A stretch of 64,000 nt of DNA from LMUY01 sp965276785. Its GTDB lineage: Bacteria; Pseudomonadota; Alphaproteobacteria; Acetobacterales; Acetobacteraceae. The stretch spans positions 1,550,001 through 1,614,000 of the forward strand of contig OZ255629.1 of the NCBI GenBank assembly GCA_965276785.1, written 5' to 3'. The translations under genes and the position numbers were made by a program. The notes beneath the pieces are model-generated. The model saw only the letters and a program-made list of their open reading frames with translations. It was not told the DNA's origin and made no database searches. Every line of letters starts with the position of its first letter. The stretch's first letter is position 1. Below are positions 55,797-64,000 of this stretch, piece by piece.

Positions 55797-56366
55797 AACG
55801 ATCGACGAAACGCGCGAACTGATCCCTGGAGAGGCGCAGATGTTGCGCCCAGATTTCGCTTGCAGAATGCCCGACGAAAACACTCAGACGCGAATCGTCC
55901 CACAACGTGGATGCAGTCGGCCCCATGCCTGGACGATGCTCTGGCATTGCTGGAACGTGGGCGGTAGCGGGTGTTCTGTGGCAACACAGTGAGAGTCCGT
56001 GAGGTCTTCGAGCAGCAGATGCCAAGGCCGCACTTCCGTGGCCTGCGCGATCTCAACACAGCGTGGTACTAGTCGTTCCGGCAAGACAGGAGCGACATCC
56101 CGTTAGAACGCAAGCTCGTGCTGGTTCGCGTATGGTGGCCTGCCGTCGCCGCCAGGATGACCCATCTTGAGGATGACGGAGGTCGGAGAGTTTGGCGCCG
56201 GGTTCTCGTAACTCAGACGCACCTGGAAGGTGTGGGAGCGCAGTTTCCTTATCAAACTCTTCGCGTCAACATCGCGAACGCGCCCACAACCGAGTGCGCC
56301 AGCCCGCCGCAAAGCCTCTGTGAGATGCTCAGCCTTTGCTGGCTCCGGTATTGTTATAGCGGTCAA
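55717..56366 (-). pseudogene. aminoglycoside-phosphotransferase-like gene, broken
   Basis: Three pieces in order on the minus strand. An N-terminal piece starts at 56366 (EHLTEALRRAGAL, LRSHTFQVRLSYENP, SVILKMGHPG, YANQHELAF), with TAA at 56103-56105 where Tyr is expected. The same frame continues RDVAPVLPERLVPRC, RPWHLLLEDLTDSHCVA and WGRLHPRCGT. After a frameshift near 55900 it goes on as LWDDSRLSVFVGHSASEIW to a stop at 55717. The catalytic part of the kinase is lost. It is a decayed fragment of an APH/choline-kinase-like enzyme. Confidence 0.72.
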
Positions 56367-56575
56367 TTTGATGCCCTATGGTGTCCCGCGCCCGAGAATG
56401 CCTTGAGCAGACTAGGACCGCAAAGGGCTGAGAACTTTCGATTAAGGTGCGACACTGAATGTCAGCTATCCCGGCATTATGTAGCAATCCCACCTAATTC
56501 AGGACATTGAAAACGTTGAGCACTATCCAGCCAATTAGGCTCACGTTTGCCGCTGTTCGTTAGCACAGGGACGAT

Positions 56576-57034
56576 ATGGCGACGGAGGAATTTAAGGCAG
56601 AAGCTTCCCGCATTTTGGAGGCGATCAAGCCCGGAGATCCTGATAAGGCCGCATGTACTCTGACGTTCCTGCTCAATGCCCATCTGATCACCACTCTGAA
56701 TTTGCGCGAGTTCTTAGAAAAATACCTAGCCAGCCGACCTGGCGGTATAGGCGTTGCTAACGGCGACCAAACCGTGGGCGCAGGGAGTGCTCCAGCCACA
56801 GCGGCGCCACAAACCCCGGCGGTGGCGGGTGGGCCCAGCACCCTGGCTGGGCCGGGCGGATGTCCGCCTATGCCAGGAAGTCCTTTCGCTCAATCCACGC
56901 CGCCTCACTCTAAATCCGACAGCACCGATCCCCGGTTCGACATCTCCAACGCAAACGAGTATAGTCATTCAATACGCAACAGAATGGATGGACGGTGGCC
57001 ACAACCAAAACGAGGCGTGCGATCGAGGGATTAG
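56576..57034 (+). CDS. hypothetical protein with low-complexity tail
   Basis: 152 residues. The first 65 residues (EEFKAEASRILEAIKPGDPD, then LLNAHLITTLNLREFLEKYL) look like a small helical domain; the rest is rich in Gly, Pro, Ala and Ser. The preceding GGGACGAT may serve as a ribosome site. No family is recognised. It lies alone in a decayed region and may not be functional. Confidence 0.4.
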   Translation: MATEEFKAEASRILEAIKPGDPDKAACTLTFLLNAHLITTLNLREFLEKYLASRPGGIGVANGDQTVGAGSAPATAAPQTPAVAGGPSTLAGPGGCPPMPGSPFAQSTPPHSKSDSTDPRFDISNANEYSHSIRNRMDGRWPQPKRGVRSRD

Positions 57035-57512
57035 AGCGAATCAGGCAAAGTACCCCGGAAAGACGCTTGCCCGCATTTTCTCAAGTGAAAAGTCGCGCAG
57101 GACGGGTTTCATGAATACTCATGTAGATTATAAGTATAATTGCTCTATCAGCGTTTCTGATTGATACGCTTTATCGATAATCTTCTCTGGAAATGCCTGG
57201 TGTGGCAGAGGGCTGGTGTCAGCCGTGGCTGTCCGGCCATCCTTGAAGACAATCCATTGCCGGGGATAGGAGTCGCTGTGCCAGCCTTCGCCAGGCTTCT
57301 AGGAGCAAAGCAGGCCCGGTTGACCATTGACCTGTCGCCATAGCTTCATGCCCGGTTAAAGGCGTGGCCGAACGCGCAGCCCGTGCGACGCTTCGCGATC
57401 TTGGGCGCATCCCAGCCGTCCGGAAGGAGCGTGATTAACGCAACCCGACGACTCCTGGCGGACGGACGTCCTGCACGCGACCACGTGGCGGGCGCCGACG
57501 TAGCCGACGAGG
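57035..57512. other. gene-poor stretch
   Basis: About 480 bases. The minus strand between 57440 and 57350 has a coding-like stretch (LLPDGWDAPKIAKRRTGCAF) that looks like the end of a lost gene. Nothing else is seen. Confidence 0.35.
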
Positions 57513-58406
57513 TCAGTCCGTGATCGAGGAATGAGAGCGCCTGACCACGCCCTCCACGGCTAGGTCGAAAGCCTGCCGGAAAGGCACTAGGTCACCTCCA
57601 GGCTTGAGGACGTCGATGTCGGGCGCTGATTGACGCAAACGTGCGACCGCGTGGTGCAGGCGCGCGACACGGACCCGCAGGTCCAGGAAGGCGTCCAACC
57701 CAGCCTCTCGGATCACTTCGTCGGGGACGTCCCACTCGCCGAGCGGGTCGGATGGATCGTATGCCTCCGTCTGCGACCTCGCCGAGTTCCGCACGGTGTA
57801 GTCGGTCCGCAGCGAGCGGTGGGCACTCAGCGAGGCCACGGCTTCTAGCACCGCGACGGCCTCGGTCTGGACGGCTTCCCCGTGCTCCCGCAGCGCCGCC
57901 ATCGCCTCGACCTGAGCGGCCAGGACGGCCTGGACCTCCAGGCGCTGATACATGACCTCGGCGCCGCTGAACCGCAGGATGGGCATCCCGGTCTGCCGCC
58001 GTATCAGCGTCTCCCGCTCGATGTCGTCGGCCAACTGCCCGGGTGTTTCCGCATGGCCTATCCGGCCGTCGCATTCCACGAAGAAGCCGAACCGGAACAG
58101 GGACGACCGCTTCGTGACCGGAGCCACGGTGGCGCACACGACCAGGAAGTCGGCACGGAAGCGGGACACCGGCACCTGCGGGAAGACGACCACCCTGGCA
58201 CGTGCCACGACGGACGGGTCGTCGGCCACAGCCTTGAGCGCCCCATGCCAGCCGTCGGCGCGGGCGAAGACCGCCCGGGCCTGGGTGCCAGGGCCGGTCT
58301 CCAGGATCCGGGCCATCTCGATCTCCGCCTCGGACTCCAGAAGGAGACTTTGGGGATCCCAGGACTCGGGCAGGATCAGCACCGTTCCCGCCTTGCCTCC
58401 GTCCAT
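57513..58406 (-). CDS. DUF559-like PD-(D/E)xK nuclease partner of the OLD protein
   Basis: 297 residues, starting immediately after the OLD stop (TAGATG). Residues 70-165 carry a restriction-endonuclease-like core: VVFPQVPVSRFRADFLVV (Asp), FRFGFFVECDGRIGHAET (E-x-D) and IRRQTGMPILRFSGAEV. This is the DUF559/VSR-like arrangement. The C-terminal half is helical (LFLDLRVRVARLHHAVARL-like). Direct coupling to an OLD-family ATPase-nuclease points to a two-component defence unit. Confidence 0.7.
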   Translation of the reverse strand: MDGGKAGTVLILPESWDPQSLLLESEAEIEMARILETGPGTQARAVFARADGWHGALKAVADDPSVVARARVVVFPQVPVSRFRADFLVVCATVAPVTKRSSLFRFGFFVECDGRIGHAETPGQLADDIERETLIRRQTGMPILRFSGAEVMYQRLEVQAVLAAQVEAMAALREHGEAVQTEAVAVLEAVASLSAHRSLRTDYTVRNSARSQTEAYDPSDPLGEWDVPDEVIREAGLDAFLDLRVRVARLHHAVARLRQSAPDIDVLKPGGDLVPFRQAFDLAVEGVVRRSHSSITD

Positions 58407-60494
58407 CTACTTCAACTCCGCCAGCCGTGCGGAGATGGCCTCGAACAGGGTGGCCGCCCTGGTCAGGGCCTCGGGCGGAGGGGCCGCCTTGCCACCCGTC
58501 CAACCGCCGACGAGCTTGAGGGCGGAGGCGACTTTCCAGCCATCCGGCAGGTTGACGCCCAGCCTCCTGGCAGCCGCCGCGATCGCCTTGACGGTGCCGC
58601 CAGCCCCGCGGTCCTCGGCCGTCAGCGTGAGCGACGACGCCGACGTGGCGTTCGCCGCCGCCAGGAAAGCCTTCTCGCCAACGAGATCCTCGATCTCCAT
58701 TCCCTCGCCGCCGAGCACGTCGTCGAGCAGCAGGACGTCAGCCTCGTGGCCTTTGTACAGCTCCCGATGGAGCCCTGCACGCCCCTCCCGCCCCGCTTTG
58801 TCGCCGTCCAGGAGCACCAGCGGCCGGACCCGCTCGCCCAGGAACAGGGCGGCGAGCTTGCTGACCATGGGCACGCCGCCGCAGGGCACGATGTGCGTGG
58901 TCTCGGGCAGGGCAGCCAGTCCCTTCCCGGCGCAATGGTGGCTCAGGGCCGTCAGCAGATAGTAGTCGGTCATGCCCTCCACCAGTACGTTGTCGTGCCG
59001 GGAGAGCAGGTTGCGCAGCATGGCGTAGCCCGCGGCCGCCTGGAGCGGGAAGATGGTCTCGCGGTCCTTTGGCCACATGCCAGGCTCCGACACCCTGGTG
59101 TGGCCGTCGTCTCCCTCCACGACCGGCCGGACCCGCTGCAGGTTCTCGCCGTCAATCAGGAACGGAGAATGGGTGCTGTAGACGAGCTGGTTGCGCTGCG
59201 AGAGGTTCTCGAAGAACGCGATCAGCTCCTGCTGGGCCGTTGGATGCAGGTTCAGTCCCGGCTCGTCCAGAAGGAGCACGGCGTCCTTGTGACCCTCGTC
59301 GGACTCGACCAGGAACACGAGGTAGAACGAGAGAAACCACTGGAACCCCTTGCTCCGGGACTCAAGCTCGATCTCCACGTTCGGCCGCCGATGGTCCGAG
59401 ACCCAGATCCGGAAGAAGTCGCCGTCTGCATCGTATCTGATGCGGTGGCGGCGCTGCGACCACCAGTCGCCGAACTGGCCCGTGATGGCCGCCGAGGCCG
59501 AGCTCAGCTTGATGGCGCGCTCCTCCTTGCGCCGCTGATCCGCGGCCGACACCTCGGGCGGCACCGGCTGGTTTCGGGCGCTATAGGCGGCACCATTCTC
59601 GACGCCGAGGCGCTGCAGGTCCTCTGCGGAAAGGCCCACCTTCCTGAACATGGCGTTGATGGTGCGCACCCTGGGAGCTGCGGGCTCCCGCTTGGCGTCC
59701 TCGATGAACCGTGGCAGCCAGACGGCGCTGTCCAGGATGCCGTAGTTCTCGAAGTAGATGAACACCGGCATGGCGTCGGCTACGGCCTGACGGGCCTGGG
59801 GACCGGGATCCGGCCGACGCGCCAGGTCCAGGACGGGTTCAACACTGGCCTGCAGGGCGTCGAAGAGGTCGGCCGAGGCTGGCGTGGAATGGCCGTCGGC
59901 ATCCGTCCTGAAAGCTTCGAGGTTCTGCACCCCTGCGGTCGTGTTGAGGTTCGCGATGCCTCTGAACCTGTCTTTCCCGGCCGTGGCCCAGGCCATCAGG
60001 GCGGCACGCTCGGCCTTCATGGCTTCCGCGTGCTCCGGTTGGCCAGCCTCCAGGCGGCGGGCGGCCTTGCCGAACACATCCAGCGCCTCCACGATCGCGG
60101 TGGCGGGGAGGGCCGCGACGGCCAGGGGCGGATCGAAGCCGACGGTCAGCCTTACGTCGTAACGGCGCGTGGCCGTCGCCGTGCGCGGCAGGGTCGCCCC
60201 CTGCGGAAGCAGGCCTGCGAGCGTGGCGGCGATGGTTCCTTCCAGCGCGAACCGTACAGAGCACACCGGCCAGGCCGTCTGCCTGCCGTATTGGGTGGTG
60301 TAGCGGTCCCTCGGGAACTCGCGCTGCGCGTCGTACGGCTCGGCTGTGGCTGGATTGAACTTGTGCAGGGCTTTGAGGAGCGTGGTCTTGCCCGATTCAT
60401 TGCGCCCCACCAAGGCGGTGACCTGCTCCAGCTCGATCCAGCCGCTGTCCTCGATGTTGCGGTAGTTCTCGACCCTGAACGCCAATAGTCGCAT
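58407..60494 (-). CDS. OLD-family ATPase/TOPRIM nuclease
   Basis: 695 residues. An ABC/SMC-like ATPase with Walker A LVGRNESGKTTLLKAL near residue 30, signature region LESRSKGFQWFLSFYL, Walker B VLLLDEPGLNLHP, and the H-loop VYSTHSPFLI. A TOPRIM domain follows with VLVEGMTDYYLL and PLVLLDGDKAGREGR. These are the hallmarks of OLD nucleases, which act in phage defence. It lacks the UvrD-like helicase partner of Gabija and instead is followed by a DUF559-like nuclease. Confidence 0.85.
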   Translation of the reverse strand: MRLLAFRVENYRNIEDSGWIELEQVTALVGRNESGKTTLLKALHKFNPATAEPYDAQREFPRDRYTTQYGRQTAWPVCSVRFALEGTIAATLAGLLPQGATLPRTATATRRYDVRLTVGFDPPLAVAALPATAIVEALDVFGKAARRLEAGQPEHAEAMKAERAALMAWATAGKDRFRGIANLNTTAGVQNLEAFRTDADGHSTPASADLFDALQASVEPVLDLARRPDPGPQARQAVADAMPVFIYFENYGILDSAVWLPRFIEDAKREPAAPRVRTINAMFRKVGLSAEDLQRLGVENGAAYSARNQPVPPEVSAADQRRKEERAIKLSSASAAITGQFGDWWSQRRHRIRYDADGDFFRIWVSDHRRPNVEIELESRSKGFQWFLSFYLVFLVESDEGHKDAVLLLDEPGLNLHPTAQQELIAFFENLSQRNQLVYSTHSPFLIDGENLQRVRPVVEGDDGHTRVSEPGMWPKDRETIFPLQAAAGYAMLRNLLSRHDNVLVEGMTDYYLLTALSHHCAGKGLAALPETTHIVPCGGVPMVSKLAALFLGERVRPLVLLDGDKAGREGRAGLHRELYKGHEADVLLLDDVLGGEGMEIEDLVGEKAFLAAANATSASSLTLTAEDRGAGGTVKAIAAAARRLGVNLPDGWKVASALKLVGGWTGGKAAPPPEALTRAATLFEAISARLAELK

Positions 60495-60526
60495 GGGCTC
60501 TCCTCATCGCCCTCCCGGGCATCCCT

Positions 60527-60901
60527 CTACATGTATAACGAGTACCGCGGCGCGATGCGTCGGCCTTCGGGCACGAACTTGAGGATGCCCCCGTCGAACT
60601 GGGTGTTGTTCCAGTTCATCTTGGAGAGCGCGAGCACCTCCTCGGCCAGGAACGTCTGCGGCTGCGAAACCTCTCGGAACCGGAGCAGGACAGGCAGGGG
60701 CACGTACACGCCCGGGTAGGCCAAGAGCTTTTGGAGAAACAGATTGATAGCTGGCTCACAACGGGGATGTAGAATCTGCCACTTCCCACGGCCGCTAGCT
60801 TGTTGGGGTTCTAAACGGCCGTTCTCGGGATTGCTTGTTGGTGTCGGATGTTCGCTATTGTATCGTAACCGACCATAGCTCAGCGAACCATGCGTTAAAC
60901 A
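60527..60901 (-). pseudogene. C-terminal stub of an Argonaute/Piwi-like protein
   Basis: A 124-codon frame without a good start, bounded upstream by TAG at 60902-60904. It ends with VLALSKMNWNNTQFDGG, which is the well-conserved last part of prokaryotic Argonaute PIWI domains, followed by RRIAPRYSLYM. Upstream text such as GSLSYGRLRYNSEHPTPTS and ILHPRCEPAINLFLQKLL is clearly coding. Everything N-terminal is missing: the Sel1 gene starts just beyond. It stops 32 bases before the OLD gene on the same strand, so the intact locus may have been a Piwi-OLD-nuclease operon. Confidence 0.6.
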
Positions 60902-60932
60902 CTATTCACTAGGTAACCAAGGGCCGCTCGCC

Positions 60933-61721
60933 TTAACGCGCAGGCTTCCATTCACGGGCCAGCCGCTGAGCTTCGGCGATTTGCGCTGGGGTCATCTGCT
61001 TGGCGGCGGCTTCCCGACCGGCCTTCCGCCGCTCGCGGACCTCGTCGCTGACATGCGCGCTGGCGGCGAGATTGTACCACAGGTGAGCCTGGACCAAGTC
61101 GCGTGGAACGCCGTGCCCCTCCAGGTATTGCCCGGCGAGATCCTCCTGAGCGGCGTCATCGCCCTTTTCGGCGGCTGCAGTGTAGAGCTTGGTCGCCTCA
61201 ACGTAATCCTGTATGACCCCGTCGCCGGTCTCGTACAGGTCGCCTAGGGAGCGTTGCGCGTCCGTGTTGCCCTGGTCGGCCGACAGGCGAAACCAGCGGG
61301 CAGCTTCGTGAATATCGAGTGGCGCTTCGGTTCCCCATTCGGATGAAAACCCCATCCAAAACTCCGCAGCCGGATGGCCGTGGCGTGCGGCAGCCAGCAT
61401 CCAGTGCAGGTAGGCCGCCTTGTCTTTGGCGACGCCCCTCTCCTCTCCATACATGTAAGCGAGCCGGAACTGGGCTTCGGCGTTGCCAGCCTCCGCCAGG
61501 GGCTTCCAAATGTGGAGGGCGAGCGCGTACTTCCCAGTATCGTAGGCCTTCGTGCCGTCTTCCGGGGTTTCGCAGCGGGCGGCGGTGGCGAGCAGGATGC
61601 TCACTACCAGGGTCAACCAGAGAGGCGTTGTCGGCCCAGAGCTCTCGCGCCCACGGCACCGGTCATGGCTGGGGTTTGGGTCGGATCCTGCGGCAGGCGT
61701 CGGAGCAGTAACGTACCTCAT
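60933..61721 (-). CDS. Sel1-like repeat protein with signal peptide
   Basis: About 262 residues if begun at ATG 61721; the frame is open to 61775 and starts closer to the hydrophobic LWLTLVVSILLATAARC segment are also possible. That segment is an export signal. Five Sel1 repeats follow (AQFRLAYMYGEERGVAKD, AEFWMGFSSEWG, AQRSLGDLYETGDGVIQD, AQEDLAGQYLEGHGVPRD). A final basic helix contains REAAAKQMTPAQIAEAQRLA, common in this family. The role is unknown. It overlaps the DUF2256 gene upstream. Confidence 0.7.
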   Translation of the reverse strand: MRYVTAPTPAAGSDPNPSHDRCRGRESSGPTTPLWLTLVVSILLATAARCETPEDGTKAYDTGKYALALHIWKPLAEAGNAEAQFRLAYMYGEERGVAKDKAAYLHWMLAAARHGHPAAEFWMGFSSEWGTEAPLDIHEAARWFRLSADQGNTDAQRSLGDLYETGDGVIQDYVEATKLYTAAAEKGDDAAQEDLAGQYLEGHGVPRDLVQAHLWYNLAASAHVSDEVRERRKAGREAAAKQMTPAQIAEAQRLAREWKPAR

Positions 61722-61809
61722 CCCAAACCTTCGCCCATTTGCGGCGCCAGGTGAATGAGCAGGCGCAGGTGGCACAGGTCTTCGTCGGCAGGTCGGACTT
61801 GCGTTGCAT
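61663..61809 (-). CDS. DUF2256 zinc-binding protein
   Basis: 48 residues. The text MQRKSDLPTKTCATCACSF, TWRRKWAKVWDEVRYCSDAC and RR is the DUF2256 signature: two CxxC-type pairs and the conserved WRxKW. The family is of unknown function and is often found near photolyase or cryptochrome genes, which are absent here. It overlaps the start of the Sel1 gene. Confidence 0.75.
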   Translation of the reverse strand: MQRKSDLPTKTCATCACSFTWRRKWAKVWDEVRYCSDACRRIRPKPQP

Positions 61810-62007
61810 CACCGCCACATGGCGCGCTTCGATCCGCCTTCACCGGTGTCGAGGTAGGGCACCTTCATCGCCCATTGACCGCTGGCGCTGTCCAAGCTTC
61901 CGCCCTTACGTTCACCGAGGACGAAAGACGGACTATCGTAAGCGGTGCGTCGGCGACGGGGCGGAACTGAGTTGACTGGCCGAACGGTAAGCTGGACGTG
62001 AATCGCC

Positions 62008-62190
62008 TTGCGTCTGCCGGACGATGGCACCAGAGCGACCCCGCCGCTCCGATACGTGATCCTGGTCGACCAGAAAAGCTCGACATACAAGCCTAGCCTG
62101 CTGCGGGCGCTCTGCCGCGCGGCTGACGGCGCTGCGGGGCTGGCGGTGGAGGACGGCGACGGCCCTGTCTGTTGCGACAATACACTCTAG
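62008..62190 (+). pseudogene. short coding-like fragment
   Basis: 60 codons reading LRYVILVDQKSSTYKPSLL, then RALCRAADGAAGL. The first part is strongly protein-like and resembles the start of a larger bacterial protein, but the frame ends at 62190 with no continuation. I take it as a fragment. The rest of 61810-62221 has no recognisable content. Confidence 0.35.
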
Positions 62191-62221
62191 CCTAGCTGCG
62201 TTGACACCCGGAGTACGGACC

Positions 62222-62716
62222 ATGGCCGCACCTAAATGGCAGCGCAAGCCGACCACCGCAAAAGTTGGAGGCGAGGTCTTCCACATAGTGGAAAGCCCAG
62301 CAGATCCTTGGTTGCGGTCGATGGAGCGGCAGGTCGACTTCTGTGGCGCAGCGATTGCGGCTGTGGGCGCTCTGCGCGACGATCCTGGTTGCATCGAGGC
62401 GCATTTGTTCCTGGCCCGCCATGCAAAGGAGCCGCATATCGCCTATGCCCACTTGGCCAAAGCCGTGGAAACCGGCAAGACGCTTTGGGACCCTGTGGCC
62501 GCCGAGCAGGACGACTTCGCATTGTGGGGAGTGATGGCGACACGTCCCTACATGCGTGCCATCAAGGAGCTTGCACTCTGGCACGCCGACTGCGGCGACA
62601 ACGTAACCTCGCACCGTCTGCTCAGCCAACTCCTGGAGATGAACCCGGTCGACTCCAAAGGGATCCGCTATCTGATGGCCGAAACCCAGGAAGTCGTATC
62701 CACACCCATCCCGTAG
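62222..62716 (+). CDS. helical-repeat hypothetical protein
   Basis: 164 residues from ATG 62222. It has helix pairs of TPR type (CIEAHLFLARHAKEPHIAYA, LWGVMATRPYMRAIKELALW, ADCGDNVTSHRLLSQLLEM, NPVDSKGIRYLMAE). The ALW...RPYMRA and NPxDxxGIRY motifs are like the short TPR proteins related to ST7. Likely a cytosolic protein-binding module. It is the last gene before the right end of the transposon. Confidence 0.6.
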   Translation: MAAPKWQRKPTTAKVGGEVFHIVESPADPWLRSMERQVDFCGAAIAAVGALRDDPGCIEAHLFLARHAKEPHIAYAHLAKAVETGKTLWDPVAAEQDDFALWGVMATRPYMRAIKELALWHADCGDNVTSHRLLSQLLEMNPVDSKGIRYLMAETQEVVSTPIP

Positions 62717-62774
62717 AGCCTCCAGCTATCATGCCCTTGTGAAAACCACGATAGGTCAGCCTGTTAGAGAAATC

Positions 62775-62807
62775 TTGTGCAGGTAACTGGTCCGTTGTGC
62801 AGGTAAC
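62775..62807 (-). repeat. paired transposase-binding sites at the right end
   Basis: TTGTGCAGGTAAC occurs exactly twice, at 62775-62787 and 62795-62807, 20 bases apart and in the same orientation. It is the reverse complement of the left-end site with one change (A for G). Closely spaced sites in one end are typical of the Tn7 right end. Confidence 0.85.
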
Positions 62808-62821
62808 CTATGCCAACGACA
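62795..62821 (-). repeat. right terminal inverted repeat
   Basis: Read on the minus strand it starts TGTCGTTGGCATAG and ends GTTACCTGCACAA, matching the left end at 22 of 27 positions with no gap. Its outer base is 62821. Confidence 0.88.
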
Positions 62822-62826
62822 CAAGC
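62822..62826. other. right target-site 5-mer
   Basis: CAAGC abuts the right end and matches CCAGC at the left in four of five bases. The gyrB stop codon follows at 62830-62832. Confidence 0.5.
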
Positions 62827-62829
62827 GCG

Positions 62830-64000
<1,171 letters not shown>

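Larger units (their letters stand above)
19780..62821. mobile_element. Tn7-like transposon, about 43 kb, inserted next to gyrB
   Basis: The element is defined by a 27-bp terminal inverted repeat at 19780-19806 and 62795-62821 (22 of 27 identical), both starting TGTCGTT, with a shared GTTACCTG[T/C]ACAA site at the same 14-base offset. Further copies of the site lie inside both ends. At the left it carries a Tn7-type operon (tnsA-like, tniA, tniB, two tniQ) read leftward. The rest is cargo of about 35 kb, mainly defence-like genes. The right end stops 8 bases short of the gyrB stop codon. Because tniA is broken, the copy is probably immobile unless helped in trans. Confidence 0.88.

Noticed and set aside
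57882..60488. An 868-codon open frame on the plus strand.
   Set aside because: It lies opposite the OLD and DUF559-like genes, which show full motif sets; its composition is that of a GC-rich shadow frame.
19780..62821. A CRISPR array or Cas genes, as in Tn7-like CRISPR transposons.
   Set aside because: No regularly spaced repeats and no Cas-like protein were seen; target choice seems to rest on TniQ alone.

Overview
The window is GC-rich, with alphaproteobacterial-style genes: the tail of a TRAP solute-binding protein, a PmtA-like methyltransferase, Sel1 proteins, DUF4267 and DoxX membrane proteins, and gyrB. I infer a member of the Rhodospirillales/Acetobacteraceae type, but no rRNA or tRNA is present to fix this. 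It has a chromosomal left part (1-19779), a single large transposon (19780-62821), and the 3' part of gyrB (62830-64000).

Chromosomal part. 1-9.5 kb holds unrelated household and envelope genes: an EAL phosphodiesterase, a methyltransferase, a nitroreductase/M20 amidohydrolase/esterase group, two small envelope genes and two small membrane proteins. 9.5-17.2 kb is a leftward catabolic block that looks CoA-dependent: a DUF35 protein with a thiolase partner, an SMP-30 lactonase, a tandem class III CoA-transferase, a cupin, an unknown gene and an epoxide-hydrolase-like enzyme, with a divergent LysR regulator. A Bcr/CflA exporter follows, separated from lysR by a perfect-stem inverted repeat.

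Transposon. Both ends can be read. The left end at 19780 and the right end at 62821 carry a 27-bp terminal inverted repeat (22 of 27 matches) that begins TGTCGTT and contains GTTACCTG[T/C]ACAA in the same register. Extra copies of that site lie inside each end. Flanking 5-mers are CCAGC and CAAGC. The right end is 8 bases from the gyrB stop codon, so gyrB appears to be the attachment gene. The left 7 kb is a Tn7-type leftward operon: tnsA-like, tniA (tnsB), tniB (tnsC) and two tniQ genes. tniA has two homopolymer frameshifts and an amber codon, so this copy is probably no longer self-mobile.

Cargo. From left to right: an FtsH-like soluble AAA protease with a coupled small ORF; a broken HD-domain gene; a zeta-toxin pair; a PIN toxin-antitoxin pair; a small aromatic-acid uptake and hydroxylation cassette with a GntR regulator; a four-gene nucleic-acid end-processing operon (phosphoesterase, T4 Rnl1-like RNA ligase, 3'-5' exonuclease, phosphoesterase); a pPIWI-RE locus (PD-(D/E)xK nuclease, helicase, PIWI) in which the PIWI domain is joined in one 2740-residue frame to a very large STAND-like ATPase, followed by an overlapping polynucleotide-kinase-like gene; a broken phosphotransferase; an OLD-family nuclease with a DUF559-like nuclease, preceded by the C-terminal stub of an Argonaute/Piwi protein; and a few small genes. 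Most of this cargo is what is expected of a defence island.

The most notable object is the pPIWI-RE/STAND/PNK locus (41.9-55.8 kb). Its REase and helicase-PIWI junction carry frame breaks, while the 8.2-kb ATPase frame and the kinase frame are intact. It may be a remodelled system or a partly decayed one. Frameshifts here, as in tniA, could also be assembly errors and should be checked against reads.
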